Position numbers and translations under genes: made by a program
Assembly (NCBI RefSeq): GCF_026151205.1
Contig: NC_087072.1
Location: 1,445,375-1,509,374 of the forward strand
Reading direction: 5' to 3'
Length of the DNA stretch: 64,000 nt
Origin: Bolinopsis microptera
Lineage: Eukaryota; Ctenophora; Tentaculata; Lobata; Bolinopsidae
Shown here: positions 11,413-21,400 of the stretch, one piece after another
Position numbering within the stretch: the first letter of the stretch is position 1
Layout: the number at the start of each line of letters is the position of its first letter
The notes under the pieces: generated by a model
What the model was told of the DNA's origin: nothing
The model's input: only the letters and a program-made list of their open reading frames with translations
Database searches by the model: none

Positions 11413-14400
11413 GGTCGGAGTAAACAACCATTACATACCCGGACACGGCCGATAACGATTGTTAAACTCCAGATTCAATCATGAATCATACATAATCGTA
11501 TCATGCTGTACTTTTCTCCGGATAGTCAATTATCGTGTTATTATGTTGGGCTCCTAGTTCCTGTTGGATCAATGTATTCTTCTGGTGACAAGGCAGGTTA
11601 ACTTCTTTACAATATGCATTTACAAACAGACAAAAGTCAAAAGCAACGTGCAATTCAAAAAGTCAATACATAATCAAGCATGGAGTTCAATTATACTCGC
11701 TGTTTGGTGCGTACGATCAGCTCATTCGGGATCAGCAGATGGCAAATGGGATTAAAAGAAATAGTAAATACCATTATAAACATGAACAGAATCGAGAAGA
11801 ATTTGATATCCTGTACGATTTTAATTTCATTTTCTCCAGTAAAGCCGGAAAATTTGAACTTTACTTCTGACAGAAAAAATTGGGATATTGCAACACGATC
11901 AAAACTTTAATTCTGTCAGAGAAAGATTCTGCAGTTACAAAATCCTGCAACATCACGCCACTGCAGGGGTCTGACGAATTACTAGAAAACCGAAAAATGA
12001 ATTTAACTTGTGCTGTATTTCTCGTTTTATAAGTTTATACACTTCCTTAATTGTGTTTTCCCGGATATTGCTTTGTTTTATTGTGGATATGAGGTAACGT
12101 TTTTGCTAATCATTCATGCGATGTCAATATGGATATCATGACTTTAACAAAACAGCATGTTACTGAAAAACTTGAAGGATCTATAAAGCACTTCATGCAA
12201 ATATACAGCTAGATCTGCAGTTACAGGCTTAAGATTAGATACGCTGCAGAATTAGCAGTGTCTCATAGAACGTTAATCAAAATTATAGTAACACAGTAAA
12301 TTTAGATCAGCCGAGAGCTAAAGCTGTAAATATTTCTTTAATATCAAATTTGATTTTAAGACTTACAGGTCTGCCGTCATCTGCGTTACCTTAATTATGT
12401 ACAACTTGATGAGTTTATTAATGGCATCCAAATAAAATATAAATTGCGCGATTAGGGCCAAAGTTTTTATTTCTTGCCTCACAACAATTATTTGACTCAA
12501 TTTTGATCTCCTTTATATTAATCGTGATCGAACAATTGAAAAAAACTAGTTTCTTCCTGATGCGATTTGATCATAATGAACATTTTCAAACTATATGTTA
12601 ATACGCTGATTGGAAAATAAGCGCCGCCGCCATTGCGTCGTCGCGTCAGAGGTAATTCGTGGATAGCCAAGTTTGCTGCAGAGACTGTTTAGTGTTTTTA
12701 CGCAGCTAATTATTGAGCAATGTCTGCTTCCTTTTAGTTTTAACCCTGAGTGCTTTGCAATGCACCCTAGTTGTGCAATCTGTCTAAAAATATCATTACA
12801 ATCCACGAATCGCAGTTTTGAAAAATAATTCAGCATTTCCATAATTACATATCAGATATTGATTATAGAATAGTTTTAAAAACAAAACATTAATTTTTTT
12901 GAAATTATGTAATTAATACAATTAGTAATTGTATTATACGTTGATTAGTAATTGTACTACACTAATCATCCATGGTCGGTAATTGTCAATTACTGACTAT
13001 TGCCGATGTTTTCAGTCACCCAATTGAGCTAAAATCTTCGGAATTTTGTAAATATGCAAAAACGTGATCCGGAAATATGCTTTAAAAATAGGCAAATTTC
13101 CATAGGCGAATCGCAATTCGGCAACGAACAGCACAACCAGGTCCTACGCAAGCCTATGCAATAGAACGTTACTGATTGATTAATATTATATTAATATTAC
13201 ATAAAAAAACAATAAAGTTTGTGTCGCTGAGTGACTAATTATTTGAGAAAGTCAAGCATTTGTGTATGTGTGTGACGTTAATTTCATGGAGTTAAAACTT
13301 TTTGTATAACTGAGAACAGAGGTTAGAGGAACTACTGATAAGAGTATGATTAGACTGTGTTGCGTTATCAGTTGACTTTTTGCATCACTCTTCTAGATTA
13401 TACGTAATAGGGTAACTTAGTTATAGAATAGGATTTTAGTTGTTGCAAGCATTGCACTAAGGTTTTAAGTTAGGTAAGTAGGCCACGAACTGTTGAGCAA
13501 ACTGGGCTGGAAGCCCAAGCAATATGCAGTTCTGGTCTTGAGGCTATTTTACAATGTTTTATAACATGTGCTTGCAACTAGATCTTGAATGTCGCGTGCC
13601 CCACGGGGATTTGATTTATTCATACAATTTATTATATATTGGTTCCAAAGCCCTTATGGGTACCAGCAAAAACTGGTTTTCAAACAAACAGTTGAAGTAC
13701 TAGTTCAACATGGTGCAGTTCATTTTCACCAGGTTAGACACTCAAAATTTCAATTTGTGTGTTGTAATTAGTCATTGCCGTTTTAAGCATGTAAACTTGG
13801 AATCATTCTCACAATTATTGTAATAAGAGTTTGTGTAACTTTAAATGTTGGTAAAAATATACTGCATCATGTTGAACTGGTAAGTAGTTCTGGGTAAAAC
13901 CATGTCCGTCCTTGTGTACACCGCAAGTGCCTGCTACTGTAACATAAATTTCTTGTCAGAGAATTCGTGTCCTAGTTTCTGTTTTCAAACACTTACCGGA
14001 GCACATCAGGGCTGCCAGTCGTCAGAATAAATTTAATTTAGCTGTTAGTATGATTGTTATATTATTGTGGTGTTCGTAACCTACCTTCATTGTGTTTCTT
14101 TTGACTTTGTTATCATGCTCTGCTCTGGAAATTGTGATAGTACCTGTTTGATTTGTTAAAGAAACGATCTCCTTGTTGTTATGTTGCAGGATCAGAATGT
14201 TCGTGAGGAACAGTCACCAAAAGTGAGTTGCTTACCTGCTGTGTGTTTTCGTACTCTGGTCATCACTCAAGTTGCAAAGCTGCACTAAACGTATCGCAAA
14301 GAAAATTTCTATCTAAAAATTGTGTTAGTACAGTTTGATCAGTTAAGGTGAGGATTGCCTCGATCTTTCGGTTTCAGCCCTAGGTCAAGAGCTGTAGAAC

Positions 14401-14914
14401 CGAAGAATCAAAATATATGTTGCTTGTTGCTCGCATTCTAAACAAAGCGCAAGCTGACGAGTAATATCGCAAATATTTGATTTTGAGTTATTTGATGAAG
14501 CCTTAATAATTGATAGTAGGTTAATCAGAATGTTTGATAATGAATACTTATATTCATCATAGTTACCACAAACCACCAGATTTTATAATTTCTCCCAAAA
14601 TTAGCCGTTACGTAATGGGGGATATTTTAGCGTGAGCGGATCAGTTAAGTCATCACTGCAACATGATGTCAAGCGTCAACTTGCCACACAACATTTGGTC
14701 TTACTTTAGGCTATGATGCATGATTGATCATTATAAAACTGCATTTTAGAAAAATTATGCAATGAATTTGCGATAAAATAGCAAACATTTTAATAACACG
14801 TTATTCGATTCAATACCTTTATGTCTTACTTTACAAATTTACCATTTTCAACCCCTTTTTTAATACAAATTTAACTACCAAACTGTATTCCCTAATTTGA
14901 ATACCACCCTCTAA
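11413..14914. other. 3.5-kb stretch without a supported gene
   Basis: AT-rich sequence with scattered ORFs of 60-83 codons that show no domain, no splice structure and no repeats of coding type. The minus-strand ORF at 12591-12842 has a Cys-containing, transposon-like feel but I could not place it. I leave the stretch unannotated. Confidence 0.4.
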
Positions 14915-15172
14915 ATGTTCGATAATTGTCACTATCCAGCGCTAGTTGTCGCCATCCAGCGCTAGTCGTCGCCATCCAGCGCTAGTTGTCGCCATCCAGC
15001 GCTGGTTGTCGCCATCCAGCGCTAGTTGTCGCCATCCAGTGCTAGTTGTCGCCATCCAGCGCTAGTTGTCGCTATCCAGCGCTAGTTGTCGCCATCCAGC
15101 GCTAATTGTCGCTATCCAGCGCTAGTTGTCGCTGGCTATGCGACACTGTCGCACGCGACAATTATCGAACAT
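14915..15172. repeat. 20-bp tandem array bounded by a perfect 16-bp inverted repeat
   Basis: About ten units of gtcgccatccagcgctagtt fill 14931-15133. The block starts with atgttcgataattgtc (14915-14930) and ends with its exact reverse complement gacaattatcgaacat (15157-15172). An array inside short terminal inverted repeats is typical of foldback or MITE-like elements. The right edge abuts the surviving part of the mariner transposase frame. Confidence 0.85.
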
Positions 15173-16074
15173 ATATATCTTGAGAAAGGAGTTGGGCAAA
15201 TACCCATACAAAATTCAGATGTTGCAAGAACAGACGGCAGCCAACAAGCAGCAAAGAGTGGACTTTGCCAAGCAATTTGCTAGAAAAATTGAGTCTGATC
15301 AAAACTTTTTGAACAACCTTATTGTCTCCGATGAAGCTCACTTCCAACTATCAGGGTGGGTTAATACTCAGAATGCCCGAATCTGGTCAGATAAGCAACC
15401 CTATGCCACCGTGGAAGGTCCAAAAACCAAAGAAAAAGTGACTGTTTGGATGGGCCTCAGTTACCATGGTGTCTTCGGACCCCACTTTTTCGAGAATGAA
15501 GAAGAGAAGGCAGAGACGATAAGGACAGCAAATTACATTGCTATGTTGCGTGGAAAAGTTATCCCAGTACTTAAAAGGAAAAAATACTTGATTCCTGTAT
15601 ATTCCAACAAGACGGGCCACTCCACACTGTTCGCACGAAAGTTTGGCTTGGCTGAAGGAGCATTTTGGGGAAAGACTGATATCGAGGAAAGCTGAGTTCA
15701 GCTGGCCTCCCTACAGCCCTGACCTGAATCCGGCCGATTTCTTTTTGTGGGGCTATCTGAAAGAACGTGTCTATTCAGACCTAGTCCCACAAACAGTAGA
15801 TGAGCTAAAAAACAATATCAGAAGGGAGGCTAAAAAGTTAAAAATTTACATGGTAAAACGTGCAATAGACAATATGCTTCCGAGGGTTCAAAACCTTCTA
15901 TGCAGAAAGGGGGCTTGGTTCGAAAAATTGTTAAAATATTAGATTTATTTTTGTTATGTATTTTGAAATGTAATAATTTGTCTACAATTTAAAACAAAAA
16001 TTAGACCGTTTGTCTCATTTTTTAGATTTTGAGAGCCATTCAAAATTTGGACACGAGTCTTGCAACACCCTGTA
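15173..16074 (+). mobile_element. 5'-truncated mariner (probably DD41D type), inactive
   Basis: The element keeps the downstream part of the transposase and a right terminus. It ends at 16074 with CTTGCAACACCCTGTA, a mariner-type inverted terminus with its TA. The left terminus and the N-terminal helix-turn-helix coding part are missing; sequence to the left is the 20-bp array. The strand and frame are fixed by SDEAHFQLSG and SPDLNPADFFLWGYL. Confidence 0.88.
15174..15942 (+). pseudogene. Mariner transposase fragment, two frameshifts
   Basis: The fragment reads LRKELGKYPYKIQML, then SDEAHFQLSG with the first catalytic Asp, then NARIWSDKQPYATVEGPKTK and VTVWMGLSYHGVFGP. The second catalytic Asp sits in FQQDG at 15602-15616 in a different frame. 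The third (SPDLNPAD, Asp codon at 15736) is in yet another frame that stays open to 15942. Spacing from the second to the third Asp is 125 bp. Restoring one lost base would give 41 intervening residues, which points to the DD41D group. The N-terminal DNA-binding half is absent, and the frameshifts make a functional enzyme impossible. Confidence 0.85.
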
Positions 16075-16080
16075 TTTTGC

Positions 16081-16182
16081 GCTGGCCAGCGTTATCCAGC
16101 GCTGGATAGCGACAACTAGCGCTGGATGGCGACAACTAGCGCTGGATAGCGCTAGTTGTCGCCATCCAGCGCTAGTTGTCGC
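16081..16182. repeat. Inverted copy of the 20-bp array with a perfect 35-bp hairpin
   Basis: The same 20-bp unit as at 14931-15133 reappears right of the mariner, first in inverted orientation. It then flips: arms 16109-16143 and 16148-16182 are exact reverse complements of 35 bp around a 4-base ggat loop. The truncated mariner is therefore bracketed by inverted arrays of one unit. Confidence 0.9.
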
Positions 16183-16352
16183 GTTTTGACTATCGCAAAA
16201 GAACCTCAAAATGAGTTAATACGAAGGTCGATTTCTCGGTTATTTTTGAGCTTTCATTCAGAAAATAATTCGGGACCTTCAAAGGGGGGTAACAAGAAGG
16301 CGTTACAAGTGTTACAAGCCTTCGATAATACAAAATTTGCATCACATCTTCA

Positions 16353-16458
16353 ACCTGCTGAATAGAGGCGCCACCTAAAACGTAAACAAACAATCATCAC
16401 CTCTTTGACCTGCTTAATAGAGGCGCCACCAAAACGTAAACAAACAATGATCACCTCC
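16353..16458 (+). repeat. Two-copy tandem repeat, about 56 bp
   Basis: The block containing aatagaggcgccacc and aaacgtaaacaaacaat occurs twice, at about 16361 and 16417, with few differences. No coding function is visible. Confidence 0.75.
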
Positions 16459-16564
16459 CCGCCAGTATCCACATCTATAGTATACTACATGATATAGAAT
16501 TGGAGAATTAATAAGCGCTATTTTGATAATTACGGGTGCTGATCTCAATTAAAGAATTAAGAGT

Positions 16565-17466
16565 CAAGGTACACAACCCCCTCAAGGTACACAACCCCCT
16601 CAAGGTACACAACCCCCTCAAGGTACACAACCCCCTCAAGGTACACAACCCCCTCAAGGTACACAACCCCCTCAAGGTACACAACCCCCTCAAGGTACAC
16701 AACCCCCTCAAGGTACACAACCCCTTCAAGGTACACAACCCCCTCAAGGTACACAACCCCTTCAAGGTACACAACCCCCTCAAGGTACACAACCCCCTCA
16801 AGGTACACAACCCCCTCAAGGTACACAACCCCCTCAAGGTACACAACCCCCTCAAGGTACACAACCCCCTCAAGGTACACAACCCCTTCAAGGTACACAA
16901 CCCCCTCAAGGTACACAACCCCTTCAAGGTACACAACCCCCTCAAGGTACACAACCCCCTCAAGGTACACAACCCCCTCAAGGTACACAACCCCCTCAAG
17001 GTACACAACCCCCTCAAGGTACACAACCCCCTCAAGGTACACAACCCCCTCAAGGTACACAACCCCCTCAAGGTACACAACCCCCTCAAGGTACACAACC
17101 CCCTCAAGGTACACAACCCCTTCAAGGTACACAACCCCTTCAAGGTACACAACCCCCTCAAGGTACACAACCCCCTCAAGGTACACAACCCCCTCAAGGT
17201 ACACAACCCCCTCAAGGTACACAACCCCCTCAAGGTACACAACCCCCTCAAGGTACACAACCCCTTCAAGGTACACAACCCCCTCAAGGTACACAACCCC
17301 CTCAAGGTACACAACCCCCTCAAGGTACACAACCCCCTCAAGGTACACAACCCCCTCAAGGTACACAACCCCCTCAAGGTACACAACCCCCTCAAGGTAC
17401 ACAACCCCCTCAAGGTACACAACCCCCTCAAGGTACACAACCCCCTCAAGGTACACAACCCCCCTA
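16565..17466. repeat. 18-bp minisatellite, about 50 units
   Basis: Units of aaggtacacaaccccctc repeat with almost no variation; the only common variant is cccctt for cccctc. The array is C-rich on the plus strand. The 18-bp period makes three long frames open (Pro-Leu-Lys-Val-His-Asn on plus and two on minus), none of which is a real gene. Each unit contains AAGGTACA, a weak 5' splice-site match. Confidence 0.97.
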
Positions 17467-18224
17467 AGATCACAACTGGAACGAGTACCAAATACCAGTG
17501 AGTGGTGTTTCACCACCCACTGTTTGTGGCCCAGTACCTGACATCTGTTATTTTGTTTTTCAATTGCTATGGTGCTCATGAGTCCTCATATCATGAATTG
17601 TCTATCTCAATTAAAAATGAACTTGTAATAAAAATTTGCATAAGCTTTGAACTTTCTGCAGAGTCGATTAGATATACATGTACATCTGACATCTGGAAAT
17701 GGATATTCATATTTCGTATTACCGTATCAGTGATTTTTAATTTGATCCTATTAAATATAATTATATATGCACTATGCAGCCTGTTGAAGTCAAATTTTCA
17801 AATTTTATACTTTGTTTAATTTTAGACATTTTTTTAGTATTTCAGTGTTAATTCATTAAAGTGATAATTTTATAGTTTTATATTATAATCATTGAAAAGT
17901 ATTTTTAGAAATTGAAGGTGAAAACAAATATAAATATTTTTGTGGTAAAATTCTCATCATAGATAGCAAATAATTTCAAACGCATGATAAATATCAACGA
18001 CGAAAATAGTGACTTCGGAATTTGAGCAGCTGATAGTAACGACCAAATCACACCAAAACCGACAATTTTAAAATCAGTCAAACAAAATTTCTTGGCATCA
18101 TTAAATGGTTCCTTCATCATTTTGACAAACATACCAGCAATTACCGATGAATTTGTGAATCTCTTATAAATGCTGTCATACAATTATTCGATCGGAAATC
18201 AATCTCAGATATAAGATCATCAGT
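17467..18224. other. AT-rich stretch without a supported gene
   Basis: Two ORFs of about 100 codons, one on each strand, are present. Both are rich in Ile, Phe and Leu as expected from AT-rich noise, and lack domains. The stretch lies downstream of the Wnt stop and may contain its 3' UTR. Confidence 0.35.
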
Positions 18225-18365
18225 CCGACATATTATCACGGCACATATTCTTCATATCATCTACATGAGTCATAATATATTCTTCACATCATCTACATGA
18301 GTCATAATATGTTCTTCACATCATCTACATGAGTCATAATATGTTCTTCATATCATGTACATGAC
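18225..18365. repeat. 32-bp tandem repeat, about 4 copies
   Basis: Units built on atcatctacatgagtcataa repeat four times just downstream (on the minus strand) of the Wnt stop codon. They could be part of the Wnt 3' UTR. The last copy has diverged. Confidence 0.85.
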
Positions 18366-18442
18366 TCGTACATGAGTTTCACGTTTTTCCACAGTGGCTC
18401 CACAGCTAAGATGAGAAGTACGGACTCGTTTTAGGAGATGTA

Positions 18443-21400
18443 CTAACTGTTGCAGTTGTAGGTGTAGTAAACGTTGGTGCAGTTCTGACACACAACCTCA
18501 CAGCACCACTGGAACTGGCACCTGAGTAATTAAAAAGAGGAGTTTTAAGAGTTGCATTTTATAGCATTTTATAACATTTGTATAAGTTGCAGTAAATTCC
18601 GCAAGATATCACATCCTGGTTTCTATAATTGTGAAATTCTTGAGAGTCGAGTGAGATCACGATTTTGTCTGAGTCATGAATCAATGGCGTGAGTCGGATG
18701 TCAATGGCGAGAAGTTCTAATACGGATATTTTAAAAAAGATACTTGTTTGAGCTTGTTTTTTAACCAGGTTGTTTGGTTGCTTAGAAATAGAAACTTTAG
18801 TCGTGTGTCACTGTAGTTTTTAAGCAGTTCAGATATTGTAATAGACACGGACAATAAACGTACTTATCAGACAATAAATATCATTAACCAAATGTTCGCT
18901 TACTTGCAAGGGATGGTCTCCTCTATACGTTGAGCTGTGTAACCTCTCCCGCAACAAAGCGAGCTGCACGTCTCAGAGAGGTGGGTCGGGATCGTGGTGT
19001 TGTCTGGTTGGGGGAGGCACGGCCTTCCTTCCGTTCCTGATATACCTAGCGTTCTGTTCCTCTGGGGAGATTAATTATGTTAATATTTCAATAACTCTAT
19101 CCCTGCAAGTCGACTGTTTCAAATTAATAATCTTCTGTTGAAAACCTATGTTCTACACAGGTTTAAAATGTTGAAGTAGTATTAAGAGTCGCCATTAAGA
19201 ATACAAGGAATACAAGGAATTATGAATGATACAATTTTAATTGTAATTATGAAAATAAAATGTGTACAATCAAATAAGATCTCAAGACGAAAGGCTGGCA
19301 AAGAAGTAGTTGAAGTTATAATACAGATATATTTTCTGTTTAGGCTCCCTTGTACTTGTAGGCAGCTCTGGAGCTACGGGCCATCTTCTCCAGGGATTTA
19401 AGTTGGCAGTTCAGCTTGGCTCTGGTTTCGAAGTCCATCCCTTCCAAACATTCAGCGACCAATTCTTTGATAGGAATATCTGTCTCAGCTGCTTTCCTTT
19501 TTAGGATTTGCTTTACCAAATGGACCTGTGTTTCTGCGTACTGGACGTCATGAGTAGGATGGGCAGGGGTAGGAGAGATGAGCTGCCTGTTCTGTAGGAT
19601 AATGCGAGCTTTGCACCCTTGGGAATGTAGAACACACTTCATGTAGGTCTTCGTGTTTCTGGATCTCTCCATTACGAATCTGTAGCCGTTGAGGATAACG
19701 TTTTCTTTGCCGGATATTCTCCCAGGAACGAATAATAGTGGAGTAGGATTAGTGTCAGATGTTGCCATGTTGAAAGGAGATTAACTGATAAAAGATGCTC
19801 TGATTCTAACACCTCACCATTTATACTGTAAACTGTAGTGAAACGAGACCCCTCATTCGCACGCTTGTTATCTCTGATCAAGCGATGTGATCTTCTGTGC
19901 TTCTCAGTGATTTTTAACTGATATAACCCGTTTTAGGATCATGTCTCCTTAGGATCACGTCCCTTTTTCACTTACTTCTCACAAATAGATATTTATTATT
20001 ATTTCATTACACCCCATTAGGGGATTATGATATATCAATCCACACGCGCTACTCGACTTATTGTCACAGTCCACAAGCACTACTCGACTTACTGTCACAG
20101 TCCACACGCACTACTCGACTTACTGTCACAGTCCACAAGCACTACTCGACTTACTGTCACAGTCCACACGCACTACTCGACTTACTGTCACAGTCCACAC
20201 GCACTACTCGACTTACTACACGCACTACTCGACTTACTGTCACAGTCCACAAGCACTACTCGACTTACTGTCACAGTCCACACGCACTACTAGACTTACT
20301 ACACGCACTACTAGACTTACTGTCACAGTCCACAAGCACTACTCGACTTACTATCACAGTCTACACGCACTACTCGACTTACTGTCACAGTCCACACGCA
20401 CTACTCGACTTACTGTCACAGTCCACACGCACTACTCTACTTACTGTCACAGTCCACACGCACTACTCGACTTACTGTCACAGTCCACACGCACTACTCG
20501 ACTTACTGTCACAGTCTACACGCACTACTCGACTTACTGTCACAGTCCACACGCACTACTCGACTTACTGTCACAGTCCACACGCACTACTCGACTTACT
20601 GTCACAGTCCACACGCACTACTCGACTTACTGTCACAGTCCACACGCACTACTCTACTTACTGTCACAGTCTACACGCACTACTCTACTTACTGTCACAG
20701 TCTACACGCACTACTCAACTTACTGTCACAGTCCACACGCACTACTCAACTTACTGTCACAGTCCACACGCACTACTCGACTTACTGTCACAGTCCACAC
20801 GCACTACTCGACTTACTGTCACAGTCCACACGCACTACTCGACTTACTGTCACAGTCTACACGCACTACTCGACTTACTGTCACAGTCCACACGCACTAC
20901 TCGACTTACTGTCACAGTCCACACGCACTACTCGACTTACTGTCACAGTCCACACGCACTACTCGACTTACTGTCACAGTCCACACGCACTACTCGACTT
21001 ACTGTCACAGTCCACACGCACAACTCTACTTACTGTCACAGTCTACACGCGCTACTCGACTTACTGTCACAGTCCACACGCACTACTCGACTTACTGTCA
21101 CAGCCCACACGCACTACTCGACTTACTGTCACAGTCCACACGCACTACTCGACTTACTGTCACAGTCTACACGCACTACTCGACTTACTGTCACAGTCCA
21201 CACGCACTACTCGACTTACTGTCACAGCCCACACGCACTACTCGACTTACTGTCACAGTCCACACGCACTACTCGACTTAATACTGTCACAGTCCACACG
21301 CACTACTCGACTTACTGTCACAGTCTACACGCACTACTCGACTTACTGTCACAGTCCACATGCACTACTCGACTTACTGTCACAGTCCACACGCACTACT

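Noticed and set aside
16508..17579. Three overlapping ORFs of 321-340 codons over the 18-bp array
   Set aside because: Open on both strands from an 18-bp period, with no biological sequence outside the repeat.
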